Shown here piece after piece: positions 21,485 to 32,050 of a stretch of 64,000 bases of DNA; the stretch's first letter is position 1, and each line of letters begins with the position of its first letter. The stretch covers positions 7,132,992-7,196,991 of the forward strand of contig NC_134441.1 of the NCBI RefSeq assembly GCF_030867145.1. Direction: 5' to 3'. The notes beneath the pieces were generated by a model. The model searched no databases, was not told the DNA's origin, and was given only the letters and a program-made list of their open reading frames with translations. Source of the DNA: Opisthocomus hoazin. Lineage: Eukaryota > Chordata > Aves > Opisthocomiformes > Opisthocomidae. The position numbers and the translations under genes were made by a program.

Positions 21485-22410
21485 GCGTGTCCCGCTGCAG
21501 CCCCGCATCCTCCCCTGCATCCCCCCGTGCCCCCTTGCAACCCCCCACGGGCACTGTTGCAGCCCCATGTGCCCCCTTGCAACCCTACACGCGCCATTGC
21601 AACCCCCCCGTGGGCACTGTTGCAGCCCCCCGTGCTCCCCTGCAGCCCCATGTGCCCCCTTGCAATCCTACATGCACCATTGCAGCCCCACGTGCCCCCT
21701 TGTAAACTCACCTGCACCACTGCAGCCCCACAGGCTCCCCTGCATCCCCCCATGCACCGCTGCAACCTCCCACGGGTACTGCTGCAGCCCCATGTGCCCC
21801 CTTGCAACCCCCCATACCCCCCTGCAACCCCCCAAGGGCACTGCTGCAGCCCCATGTGCCCCCTCACAACCCCACATGCGCCATTGCACCCCCCCTGTGG
21901 GCACTGTTGCAGACCCCGTGCTCCCCTGCAGCCCCACGTGCCCCCTTGCAACCCCACCTGCACCACTGCAGCCCCGCATGCTCCCCTGCATCCCCCCATG
22001 CACCACTGCAACCTCCCACGGGCACTGCTGCAGCCCCATGTGCCCCCTTGCAACCCTACATGCACTGTTGCAGCCTCACATCCTCCCCTGCAGCCACGTA
22101 TGCCCCACTGCAACACCCCATGGGCACCGCTGCAGCCCCACATGCCACCCTGCAGCCCCACATGCACCCTTGCAAGTCCCCGTGGGCACTGTTGCAGCCC
22201 CCCGTGCTCCCCTGCAGCCCCACGTGCCCCCTTGCAACCTCCCACGGGCACTGTTGCAGCCCCACGTGCCCCCTTGCAACTCCTACATGCACCATTGCAA
22301 CCCCCCCGTGGGCACTGTTGCAGCCCCACATGCTCCCCTGCATCCCCCCATGCACCACTGCAACCCCCCACGGGCACCGCCGCAGCCCCACGTGCCCCCC
22401 CCCGTACCAG
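21485..22410. repeat. TTGCAGCCCCACRTGC minisatellite upstream of PDLIM2
   Basis: Around 40 degenerate copies of a 20-22-base unit, TTGCARCCCYACRTGCNCCC, arranged in a higher-order pattern where GGGCACTGTTGCAGCCCC recurs every few units. It lies between the PDLIM2 promoter and the 3' end of SORBS3. Confidence 0.88.
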
Positions 22411-22465
22411 CCCTTTGCCGTGTTGTAACCCCCCAGCATCCCCCCCACACAGCGCGACGACCCCA

Positions 22466-22672
22466 CGGGGACCACCGCAGCCCCCCGCAGCCCCCTGCAG
22501 CCCCCCACAGCCCCCCGCAGCCCCCCGCAGCCCCCTTCAGCCCCCCGCAGCCCCCCGCAGCCCCTCGCAGCCCCCCGCAGCCCCTCGCAGCTCCCCACAG
22601 CCCCCCGCAGCCCCCTGCAGCCCCCCGCAGCCCCCCACAGCCCCCCGCAGCCCCCCGCAGCCCCCATCCCAC
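22466..22672. repeat. 10-base repeat CAGCCCCCCG
   Basis: About 20 tandem copies of CAGCCCCCCG with occasional changes (CAGCCCCTCG, CAGCCCCCTG). It is adjacent to the previous array and may share its origin (both contain GCAGCCCC). Confidence 0.92.
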
Positions 22673-22724
22673 CCGCCCCCCCCCCATCCCAGCACCACCA
22701 GGCCAGGCTCGGGCTGAGCTGAGG

Positions 22725-22730
22725 TTTAAT
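22725..22730 (-). terminator. SORBS3: SORBS3 poly(A) signal (ATTAAA variant)
   Basis: The plus strand TTTAAT reads ATTAAA on the minus strand about 355 bases after the SORBS3 stop. The next sequence in the direction of transcription is the 10-base array. Confidence 0.6.
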
Positions 22731-23082
22731 GACGGGCGAGATGCGAAGGCGGCCGCCGGGTGGGTGGCAGGGCCCTGGACCCCCCCCCCCGGGTGGCACC
22801 AGCCAGAGCCCCCCAGCGCCGGCCGGAGAGGAGGGGGAGGCACGGCCACCGGTAAGGCACCGGGCAGCGGCGAGGAGGGGGTCGCATTAAGGCACTGGGG
22901 TGGGGGAGACCCCCTGCGCGGGTGGAACTGGTCCCAGTTAGCGGCAGCCCCATAGGGGCGGGAGGGAGCTGGAGGCCCCCTCCGTGGGGGGACGCGGAGG
23001 GGACGCGGGGTGGGTGAGGCGGGGGGTGGGCGAGCCCCCAGCCCCACGCCGCGCGCCGGGCTCCTCTTCGTCGCGCCGCGGC

Positions 23083-23332
23083 TCACACCGGCGCCACGTA
23101 ATTGCCGGGGAAAGTGCCGAATTTCTGCGTCCTCCGGGACACGCCTGGGTGGGAAAAGCAAAGTGACGACGGGGGGGTGGCGGTGGCACCCCGACCCCGT
23201 CCCCGTCCCCGTCGAGGCCACGCACCCACGAACCAGCCGTCGTCGCAGCGCTGCACGACGTCCACCCGGTCGCCCTCCAGCAGCTCCAGTTCGTCGGCGT
23301 TCTGGGGCCGGTACTGGTACAGCGCCCGGTAC
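23083..23332 (-). CDS. SORBS3: SORBS3 third SH3 domain exons
   Basis: Exons 23226-23332 ([17 protein letters not shown], then [17 protein letters not shown]) and 23083-23144 ([19 protein letters not shown], stop). The ALYQY motif, the DDGW tryptophan and the FPGNYV proline/tyrosine ligand-binding residues are all present. Nearly identical to human. Confidence 0.94.
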
Positions 23333-26300
23333 CTGCGAGACACGGCGTCGCGTGGCCACGGACCCCCCACTCCCACCCCACCGTGACGCCCCCCGCCCGA
23401 CTTACGGGGTCCACTGGATTTCGGAGCCGTTGGAGGACGGGGAGGGCTCGGCGTGGGTGCCGGTGGGTGCCCCCGGGGCTGCGAGCTGCCGGGGGGGAGA
23501 GGGTGGGTGCGGCGTTACGGGGCAGCACCCATGACCTCAGTGGGGATGGGGGGCACAGAGGGGGTCTCTCACCTGCTCGGGGGGCCAAGCCGGGCGCTGG
23601 GGTTCCTGGGCATGGCCGGTGGGGGCTGGAGAGGGGCTCGGGGTGCAGGCGCGGGGCAGCTTCGGGGAGGGGAAGGTGAAACCGCGGTGGTGGGGTGAGG
23701 ACGGGCACCCACCGGCCTCGCCGGGATCCCTCTCCGCCGCCCGGGGGGATCCGGCGGAAAGCGGGGGGCTGCGGAGACCGGGCGAGAGTTGGGGGGCTGG
23801 GGAGCTGGCGGTGGGCCGGGGGCTGGCGGAGGGTGGGAAGCCCTCGGCGGTGGCTTTCACCCGCGGCTCCTTCGACACCTGGACGTAGGTGGCGGGGAAG
23901 ATGCCCTGACGGCTGGTGCCGGAGATGCGTCCCTCGTACCAGTTGTGGTCCACGCGCCGCGCCAGGCAGACCCGCTCGCCCTGGCCACGGGATGGAGAAG
24001 GGTGGGTCAGCGCGGCACGGCGCGGGCGCGACGCGGCGCAGCACGGCGCGGCGGTACCTTGCGGAAGGAGAGCTCGACGGGCAGCTCCCCTCGGAAGTTG
24101 TAGAGCGCCAGGGCCTCGCCGTACTCCAGCACCTGGATGGTGGGCGCCTTGATGGGCTTGGGCACCTCGGTGGGGGGCAGGATCTGGGGGTGGGGGACAC
24201 GGGTGAGGGTCAGCACCACAGAATCCCAGAATCCCAGCATGGCAGGGGTTGGCAGGGACCTCTGTGGGTCACCCAGCCCAACCCCCTGCCCAAGCAGGGT
24301 CACCCAGAGCAGGGGGCACAGCACCGCGTCCAGCCGGGGCTGGAATATCTCCAGAGAAGGAGACTCCACAGCCTCCCTGGGCAGCCTGGGCCAGGGCTCC
24401 GTCACCCTCAGAGGGAAGAAGTTCTTCCTCGGGTTCAGCTGGAGCTTCCTCTGCTCCAGTTTGTGCCCGTTGCCCCTTGTCCTGTTGCTGGGCACCACTG
24501 GAAAGAGTCTGGCCCTGTCCTCCTGACCCCCACCCCTCAGATATTTCTAAGGTCCCCTCTCAGCCTTCTCTTCTCCAGGCTGAACAAGCCCAGCTCCCTC
24601 AGCCTCTCCTCATAGGAGAGATGCTCCAGTCCCCTCCTCATCCTCGCAGCCCTCCGCTGTACCACCAGGTTCTCCGGACCCAGCCGCCCCACCTCCATCC
24701 CCCGGCGCTCACCTCCACGTAGTTGGAGGGGAAGATGCCGACGCGGCCGTGGTGCTCGCCCTCCAGCCAGTTCCTGTCCACCTCCTTATGGATGTAGACG
24801 ATGTCCCCCTTCCGCAGCGTCAGCTCCCTGCAAGCCGCAGCGCTCAGGGACACCGGCTGGGTGTCACGTCCCGGGGCTCCCCCAGTCCCCAGCCACCTCC
24901 CGAGGGGCTGCGGGGCCACGGCGGGGACCCCCAGCAGCGCTGTCACTTACTTGGGTGACTCGGCTTGGAAGTCAAACTTGAGGCGAGCGGCTTTCATCTG
25001 GGGAGGGAGGGGAGCGGTTAGGGGGGGACCCCCATCCCGGCCACCCCCGGTCCCGTGCGGGACGGGACCACCCCAACCTCACCTTCTTCTCCTCCCTCCT
25101 GATGGCCTCCGTGGGGTCTCCCATGTCGGACAGGCTGGGGAGGGTCTCTGGCCTGAGGGTGTCTGCAAGGGGTAGGGGGTCACTGGGTGGGGGGGCCGGG
25201 GTGCGTAGGGTGCCCATGGCATGGCACGGCTTGGGGGGGGGGCTCACCTTTGCTGGGGGCCGCACGGCTCCGGTCGCCGGCCAGCCCCAGGCCACCCCGC
25301 TCCATGCCGGGGCTGGCGGGCGGGTGGTGGGCTCTGGGGGGGCTCTGGAGCCGGCGGGGTGTCGGGGGGCTCCTGCAGGGTGACAGCGGCTCAGGGCAGG
25401 GCTGAACCCCACATCCAGCCCTGCCACCACGCATCCCCCTGCCCTCCCCGGTCCCCACCCTGCGGCCAGGACCCCTGGGACCCCCAGCACCAGGATGCCG
25501 GGGTCCCCCGGTTGCGCTCCCCCCGGCATCGCGTCCCGGAGGCACCCAGGCGGGACGGGTCCAAAGTTTGCCGGCGGTGCCGGTGGCTCGTCCCCGCTGC
25601 CACCGAGCAGGAAGCACCCAGCGGCCGAGCTCCGGGGAGGGCCGCCTGGCTAATGGATAACCCAGCTCCTGGGGGTGCTTAAAGAACCCCAGATCCCCCC
25701 CCAGCCCGGAGGGGAGGTCGGGCGGGGGGGGCAGCCAGCCCTCCGGCCCCACTGGGAGGGTTAGGGTAGGTCCTACAAGAAGCAGAGCGCTCGTTTGTTT
25801 GTTTTTCTCCCGCTGCCGGGGCAGGGCATGGGGCCGTGGGGATGCCCAGGGGTCCCCCACCCCATCACGGGGTCCCCCACCCCATCCCGGGGTGCCCCGG
25901 CACCCGCCGGCACGGTGGCAGCGGGGACAAGGGGACGCGGCGGTGGGAATCCAACCCCTGGGGCTGAGCCGAACCCCGGGACGCGGCGGCGGGGGGCAAG
26001 GGTCAGCCACGTCCCACCCACCCACCCACCCACCGGGCAGCCGGCCCGCCGCGGGGGTCCCCCACCCATGGCGGGGGGCAGCGGGGGCGAGGCGGCCATC
26101 GCTGCCATGGGGGGGGCTCCGTGGGGTTCCCCCACCCCGCGGGGACGCCGGAGGGACCATCCCACCCGCTCCCCCCCGGCGTGGGGTCCCGTGCCGCTGC
26201 TCCCCCGCCGTCACGAGTGGGCCCGGGGCGGTGGGGTTTGGGGTTCGGGGAGCAGCCGGCTCTACTCACCGCGGCGCCGGGGAGGCCGGAGCGGGGGAGC

Positions 26301-29300
26301 GAGCGGTGGGAGCAGCCGCCGAGCTCTGCCGGGGAGGAGCGGGAGGGGGTGGGAGAGAAAAATTAATCATCCGAGAGGCCGAGTCTCCGCGGGAAGCGAA
26401 GGAGTCCAGCGCTGCGCCAAGAGCCGCCGGACGGACGGACGGCGCGGCGAGGCAGGGTCCTAGCGTCCTGCGGCCGCGGCCACGCGTCCAGATGTGCCAG
26501 CATCCAGCTGTGCGCGCTGCCGGGCCATCCATGGGCCCGGCCGCGTCGGCATCCAGCTGTGCACGTGGCCTGCCACGCGCGTTCACGCCGTGGGGGTGGA
26601 CAGGCAGCTGGATGGGCACACAGCTGGAGGGACACACAGCTGGATGGGCACACAGCTGGATGGGCACACAGCTGGATGGGCACGCAGCTGGAGGGACATG
26701 CAGCTGGATGGGCACACAGCTGGATGGACCCACAGCTGGATGAGCACACAGCTGGATGGGCACACAGCTGGAGGGACATGCAGCTGGAGGGACACGCAGC
26801 TGGAGGGACACGCAGCTGGAGGGACACGCAGCTGGACAGATCCATAGCTGGACAGACCCACAGCTGGACAGACCCACAGCTGGATGGACCCACAGCTGGA
26901 TGGACCCACAGCTGGACAGACCCACAGCTGGACGGACCCACAGCTGGATGGACCCACAGCTGGATGGACCCATAGCTGGACGGACCCATAGCTGGACGGA
27001 CCCACAGCTGGACGGACCCACAGCTGGATTGACACACAGCTGGACAGACACGCAGCTGGAGGGACACACAGCTGGATGGACACGCAGCTGGACGGACCCA
27101 CAGCTGGACGGACACGCAGCTGGACAGACCCACATCTGGACGGACCCACAGCTGGACAGATCCATAGCTGGACAGACCCACAGCTGGATGGACACGCAGC
27201 TGGATGGACACGCAGCTGGGTGGACCCACAGCTGGACGGACCCACAGCTGGATGTGCCCAACACCCGCACCACACGTCCCTTCCGTGCCGCCCAGCCCTG
27301 GGTACCTGGCAGGGCTGCCGGCGCGTCTCCATGGCCTTCATGTCCTTGTCCAGCTCCTCGCTGAGCCGCTCCAGCTCCTGCTCCAGCAGCACCTGCGTGG
27401 CCGGGGTGGGGCTGCGGCGGGCGGCATCGCTGTCGCCCTTCGTCCCAGTGGCACAGGCACCGGGACCCCCCCCCCCCCGCTGCCACCCCCGGACCCCCCG
27501 CTTGCCGTCAGCACCTTACCTCGATGGGCTGCACCCGCGCCGGTGGCACCGCTGCCGGGGGCTGGAGAGGGGAAGGGGCCGGGTAGGTGTGTGCCCACCG
27601 GCATCGCCCCGTGCCGGGGGAGCGGGGGCCGGGGGTGGGGGCTGCCTACCTGCCACGGCTGCTCCAGCACCGAGGATTTCCCCGGTTCGTAGTCAAAAAT
27701 GCTGCCGGGCTCTGCGGTGGCACCGGCGTCACCCCAGCTGGTCCTGAGGGGAGCCAGGAGGGGCTCAGCCCCCTGCAGCCCCCTCCCATGGCACCCACCG
27801 GTGCCAGGTCCCCCGGCACCGCTGCCCGGTGCTGCACTCACCAGTCCAGCCCGTTGGCCATGCTGGGGGGCTCAGCCGGCGACGGCCCCTTCCTCCGAGG
27901 CTCTGGGGGGGACGGAGGCACCGCGGCGGGCGGGGGGCTGAGCTCACCCGTGGGGCAGCAGTGGGCGTCCCAGTCCGGCTCTGTGGGGACGGAGGAGGAG
28001 GTGAGCGGGCACCGTGCCGCGCCGTGCCGTGCCGTGCCGCTGCACCGGGACTCACCTGGCAGCTTGCGGTGGATCTGCCGGAACATGCTGCGGTACCAGT
28101 CACGGGGCCGGTCGACGCTCTGCGGGGACACGGCGGGGCGGTGAGGGGGGACGGGGGGGATGGACGCACAGCTGGATGGACACATTCCCCTCTGCTCTGC
28201 CCTAGTGAGGCCCCATCTGCAGTGCTGGGTCCAGTGCTGGGCTCCCCAGTTCCAGAAAGATGAGGAGCTACTGGAGAGAGCCCAGCGGAGGTCTACGAGG
28301 ATGAGGAGGGGCCTGGAGCATCTCTCCTACACGGAGAGGCTGAGGGAGCTGGGCTTGTTCAGCCTGGAGAAGAGAAGGCTGAGAGGGGACCTTAGAAATG
28401 CCCATAAATATCTGCAGGGTGGGGGTCAGGAGGACGGGGCCAGACTCTTTCCAGTGGTGCCCAGCGACAGGACAAGGGGCAACGGGCACAAACTGGAGCA
28501 GAGGAAGCTCCAGCTGAACCCGAGGAAGAACTTCTTCCCTCTGAGGGTGACAGAGCCCTGGCCCAGGCTGCCCAGGGAGGCTGTGGAGTCTCCTTCTCTG
28601 GAGATATTCCAGCCCCGCCTGGATGCGGTGCTGTGCCCCCTGCTCTGGGTGACCCTGCTTGGGCAGGGGGTTGGGCTGGGTGACCCACAGAGGTCCCTTC
28701 CAACCCCTGCCATGCTGGGATTCTGTGTGGGACAAACCCCAGCCCCGCGCCCCCGACTCACCGAGCGCGAGGCGATGGGCATCCCCGTCTCGTCCACCGG
28801 CCCGATGCCGTCGTACTTCACCCAGCGCCTCTCCCGCCGCTTGCTGTCCTTGGTCCAGGTGGCCGACCAGCCCGGGGGCCGGGGGCAAGCGGGGGCGGCC
28901 CCGGGGACGGGCATGGGGCCGGCGGGTGCCGGGGTGCTGGGTGCCTTCGCCTCCTTGGCCGGCCAGGTCTGGTACCACTCGCCGGCTGGGGACGAGGCGG
29001 GCGCGGGTGAGCATCGCTGGGGGAGCCCGCGGGGACGATGCCCCCGGGGATGCTCGGGGCAGGTACCTGAGCTCCGGGGGGCCGCCCGGCCGCGCTCGGC
29101 CGTGCCACGGCTCTCGGGGTCGTGGAAGTCAAAACTCAGCGTGTCGGAGCCGCGGTGGAGGATGACGGGGACCTGCGGCACAAGGAGGGGGCTGGCGCGG
29201 GGGCAGGGTGGCGGTGGCAGAGGGATGGAGGTGGAGCGGCTCCCCGAAGCCCCCCCGGCATGCAGCAGCCCCCGGCCCCACTCACCCGCCTCGCTGAACG

Positions 29301-29393
29301 CTGCGGGGGCACCCACGGTGGGGGGTGGAAGGGGGGGACGTCCTCCGCGCCCCCACCCCAGCCGGCGTCGGGGGGGAGGGGCCGGCCCGCCAT
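23083..29393 (-). CDS. SORBS3: SORBS3 (vinexin), complete, about 689 aa
   Basis: Eighteen coding exons on the minus strand: 29286-29435 (coding from ATG 29391-29393), 29067-29172, 28762-28985, 28056-28119, 27842-27980, 27650-27743, 27520-27561, 27306-27392, 26270-26325, 25248-25372, 25083-25162, 24951-24997, 24713-24827, 24058-24183, 23573-23980, 23406-23485, 23226-23332, 23083-23144. Total 2070 bases, all in phase. Human vinexin alpha has 671 residues. Vinexin is an adaptor at focal adhesions. Its SoHo region binds flotillin-type rafts, SH3-1 and SH3-2 bind the vinculin hinge, and SH3-3 binds SOS. The order here is SoHo, a helix ([19 protein letters not shown]), then three SH3 domains, ending [11 protein letters not shown] as in human. 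The upstream start is inferred from homology of this exon to the human first coding exon. Confidence 0.92.
23573..24183 (-). CDS. SORBS3: SORBS3 second SH3 domain exons and linker
   Basis: Exon 24058-24183 begins [15 protein letters not shown] and carries [17 protein letters not shown]. Exon 23573-23980 begins [17 protein letters not shown] and [10 protein letters not shown], then runs into a 90-residue Ser/Pro-rich linker leading to SH3-3. The SH3 tryptophan (NWYEG) and FPATYV are intact. Confidence 0.93.
24217..24665 (-). mobile_element. CR1 LINE, about 450 bases, in a SORBS3 intron (sense to the gene)
   Basis: Read on the minus strand it contains the ORF2 C-terminal region ([14 protein letters not shown]-like, [17 protein letters not shown]-like) and ends in a GGGATTCTG tail at 24220-24238. 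It lies between the SH3-1 and SH3-2 exons. It matches the copy at 28192-28728 very closely but lacks about 20 bases around the YKYLQGG region. Confidence 0.92.
24713..24997 (-). CDS. SORBS3: SORBS3 first SH3 domain exons
   Basis: Exon 24951-24997 ([16 protein letters not shown]) and exon 24713-24827 ([20 protein letters not shown], then [13 protein letters not shown]). The AKFDFQ-type strand, the RNW tryptophan and FPSNYV are intact. The internal methionine at the exon start resembles where short vinexin isoforms begin in mammals, but no local promoter is evident. Confidence 0.93.
26270..26325 (-). CDS. SORBS3: Small SORBS3 exon, 56 bases
   Basis: This exon is too short to notice by its frame. 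It is bounded by CCCCGGCAG and CGCG|GTGAGTAG and encodes [19 protein letters not shown]. Its 56 bases are exactly what is needed to carry phase 0 at 27306 to phase 2 at 25372. The Pro/Ala-rich content agrees with the equivalent human segment. Confidence 0.8.
26600..27260. repeat. 16-base minisatellite in a SORBS3 intron
   Basis: About 40 copies of CAGCTGGAYGGACMCA. Variants GGATGGGCACA, GGAGGGACACA and GGACAGACCCA alternate in blocks. It lies in the intron between exons 27306-27392 and 26270-26325. Each unit holds a CAGCTG E-box. A stray copy is at 28160-28180 in another SORBS3 intron. Confidence 0.93.
28056..28985 (-). CDS. SORBS3: SORBS3 SoHo-region exons
   Basis: Exon 28762-28985 encodes EWYQTWP, then [20 protein letters not shown] and [16 protein letters not shown]. 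Exon 28056-28119 encodes [20 protein letters not shown]. These are the sorbin-homology signature shared by SORBS1, SORBS2 and SORBS3. A CR1 element sits in the intron between them. Confidence 0.93.
28192..28728 (+). mobile_element. CR1 LINE, about 535 bases, in a SORBS3 intron (antisense to the gene)
   Basis: Contains the last part of the CR1 ORF2 frame on the plus strand: [51 protein letters not shown], then the 3' end CCATGCTGGGATTCTG at 28708-28723. It is 5'-truncated. The frame is open across the copy, suggesting a fairly young insertion or gene-conversion partner. Confidence 0.93.
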
Positions 29394-29435
29394 GGCCGTG
29401 GGGCGCCGGGTGGGCACCCCGGGGCTGCCCGTGCC
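29067..29435 (-). CDS. SORBS3: SORBS3 N-terminal exons
   Basis: Exon 29286-29435 contains the proposed start [15 protein letters not shown] (ATG at 29391-29393) and ends PPQRSARR. Exon 29067-29172 encodes [20 protein letters not shown], matching human VPVIRNGGSNTLNFQFHDP. Splicing occurs at the same place, right before VPVI. An upstream in-frame start in another exon is possible. Confidence 0.75.
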
Positions 29436-32050
29436 CTGCGGGGAAAGCGGCTGCGCTCACGGCGGGTCCCATCCCGCTCTGCCGGACGCTCCTCTCCGGC
29501 AGCTTCGCCTCGCCGGGCTCCGCCGGGGAGTTGGGGTCTCCGGGGGAGCCCCCTCCCCACTGCCGGCGACCGACCCCAGTGATCCAGAGGCGAAGGGGAC
29601 ATGGCGGCGGGGGTGACAACCCCCGCGGCACCGTCCCCGGCTCGAGCAGCCTCGTGGTGCTGGGGGAAGTGGCTGCTCCTGGCCAGGAACAGCCCTGGCA
29701 CAGCTCCATGTGCTCTCCATGCGGCCGCAGCTCCGGCCGCCCTCCCCGCCCCGGCTCCGCGGTGCGGAAGGATCCACACCCCCCCCCCCCCCCCCCAAAG
29801 CTATCTGGGGGAGAAAACCCCCCGGGGTGGGACGGGGCGACGGCCCAGCTCCCTGCCCACCGTCTCGGCGGGACGCGGCCGGCACCGGTGCCCTCCTGCC
29901 CGGGCGCATGGCGGCAGCGGCGTCGGGCAGTGCCGCGCCGGGAGAGCTGCCAGGACCGAGCCTCGCCGGGCCCCGGAACACGAAAAGGCAGAAGTATTTC
30001 CCCGCCCTGCAGCGCAAACAGGGAAGGGAGCGGGGAAGGAGGGGAGAGGCGGCAAGGACGGGGCGGCCGAGCCCGGCAGCACCCCGCGCCGTGACTCAGC
30101 AGGGGGTGGGTGGCAGCCGTGGGGGGACGGGACCCCCGGCACGGCTCCCAACACCGCCGCAGGGAGATGGGGGGGGTAGAGCAGCCCCGGGAGGCTTTAG
30201 GGGACCCCCGTGACCTTGCTCAGCCCCCCGGCATCTCCATCCCAGCGGGGCATGGTGGGTGCCGCGGGGGACCCCTGCAGAGCCCCCCATGAGAGGGGCT
30301 GCCAGCCCCCCACCGTGTCCTGAGTGCCACAGGCTGGGGACCCCTCGGCTCCTTGCAGAGGCTCTGCCGCCTCGAGACTGTAATTAATGGTAATTAATCA
30401 TCGCCACGGGGAAGCCGAGGCCCCAAGAACAACTTGCCCCAGGGCACAGAAATTGGGGTGCAGACTTGCCCCCCCCCCCCGAGTCCCCTAATCGCTGGCC
30501 CCCCACCCCCAGCACGGTGCCCTCCCCATGGGGCTCGGCCCCATCCTGCTCCCACGGACTGTCCCCCAAAACCTGGCCCTAGGGAGGAGGTCCCCATCGG
30601 TCCCCCCCCCCCCTCACCAGCCCCCCAACCAGCTCTTACCTCCCGGGCGGTGCCGGGGGCTCGGGGAGCCCCGCAGCGAGCCGGACGGAGCCGCGAGCCG
30701 CCGGCAACCGAAACGCACGGCGCAGGCTTTGCCGCGAGAAGAACGGGGGTCTCGGCGCGTCGCGGGCAGCAGAACCCCCCGATAGCATCCCCCCGGCCGG
30801 GTCAGCAGCCGCCGTCCTCCCCGGCGTCCCCCTGGGTGCCCCGGCCCCCCCGGGGCGTGCTCGCCCCCCCAGCGCTCCCCGCTCCGGAGCGGGGCCGGCC
30901 CATTCAGAGTTTCCAGTGACATTTCCAGGGACGGGATCCAGGGAGGCGAGCCAAAAGGCTGAACTCATCCCACGCCCCGCGCGCACGCGTTCCCGCGCGC
31001 CCGGCCCCCCCGCTTACGAAACGGGGCGAGCCCGGCGTCGCCGACCCCCCCAGCCGGGACGGAGCTGGCGACTTGGGAGGGGATTTTGGGGAGAGGGTGG
31101 GGAGCGAAGAGCCTGGCGGAGGTGGGGAGCGGGGCTCTGTGATCCCATCACCTCCCAAGCCCCCAGACAGGGGGCATGGCGGAAGCAGAGCCCGTGTCCC
31201 ATGGGCGACCCTCCATCTTCTCCATCCCCTCCATCTTCTCCATCCCCTCCATCCTCTCCATCTCCTCCATCCTCTCCATCCCCTCCATCCTCTCCATCCC
31301 CTCCATGCCCCAGGGGTCTGGGCTTTGGGGACCCCCGTTCAACCCCTCCGTGCCCCGCTCTGCTCTGTGGGTGCCCCGTTGCCCACCTCATCCCCTCCGG
31401 CAGCGCCCGCGTCCCAGCCTCCGCCGCTCGCCGGCTCCCCAAAACTGCTGACAGCCCCGAAACAGGGCAGCCCCGGCCCTTCCTCCATCCCACGCTCCCC
31501 CGCGTGAGCTCAGGCCTCTGCCCTCGCGGGGCGGTGGCTTTGCCACCCGCCATCGCTCGGTCCCCACCAAGCCACCCTTCCCCTGCCGGAGCCGCTGCTG
31601 GGGACGAAGGGGCCGATGGCACCAGCCCTGCCCCTGGGGACAGAGGGGACGGAGGTGGCTGCGCTCCGTGGGGACGGGGTGGTGCGAGCTGGGCACACGG
31701 CAGGGAGGATGGCGGGTTGGGGACAGGAGCCAGACCTGCCGGGAAAACTCGGGGACACAGAGAGGGCAGCAGGGCGGGGGGCACAGCCCCAGGCACCCAG
31801 GGAACGGGTTAAACCCTGCCAGGGGGGCCCAGACCCCATCCCCTCCTCGACGGTGCCCCTCAGCCTGCCGCGTGCCGGCTGACGTCCCGCGGGCAGGGGG
31901 TCCCGGCCACCCCACGCCACCAAAGCCCACCCTGGGGACCGGACTCACCTCCGCGGGTGAGCAGCCTCCGGCGCCGTGCCGGCCGCCCCTCCGCCGGCAG
32001 ATCAATATTTAACGCGCGGCCCGGGACGGGATTAACAAAGGGCGAGCGTT
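29436..32050 (-). promoter_or_regulatory. SORBS3: SORBS3 5' region with candidate non-coding first exons
   Basis: The acceptor of the first coding exon is GCTTTCCCCGCAG at 29436. Upstream, two strong donors on the minus strand mark possible alternative first exons: CCCGGGAG|GTAAGAGC (exon ending 30640) and CCGCGGAG|GTGAGTCC (exon ending 31949). Both are in CpG-rich DNA. The second is preceded by a TTAAATATT word at 32005-32013. Which is used is unknown. A (CTCCATCY)n repeat lies at 31208-31308. Confidence 0.45.
31208..31308. repeat. CCATCYYCTCCATC simple repeat
   Basis: Repeated CCATCTTCT or CCATCCCCT nine-base words over about 100 bases, upstream of SORBS3. On the minus strand it would read MEGMERMEE-like, which is an artefact. 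Confidence 0.85.

Noticed and set aside
5640-22672. Regularly spaced repeats that could suggest a CRISPR array
   Set aside because: The arrays are directly abutting degenerate minisatellite units without unique spacers, in a vertebrate genome.
20351-22955. Plus- and minus-strand frames up to 788 codons, Cys/Pro- or Gly/Cys-rich, looking like secreted repeat proteins
   Set aside because: They follow the TTGCAGCCCC and CAGCCCCCCG arrays exactly, exist in several frames at once, and have no splice or start context.
24951-24997. Internal ATG ([10 protein letters not shown]) as the start of a separate short SORBS3 gene
   Set aside because: The exon is preceded by a good acceptor and continues the frame from exon 25083-25162. 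No promoter features were seen, so it is only an internal methionine.
26266-27486. Long minus-strand frame (406 codons) with repeating QLWVHPAV-like and PSSCVSIQ-like residues
   Set aside because: It is the 16-base array read in its antisense frame. Since 16 is not a multiple of three, all frames recur and stay open. The true exon in this span is 27306-27392 of SORBS3 in another frame.
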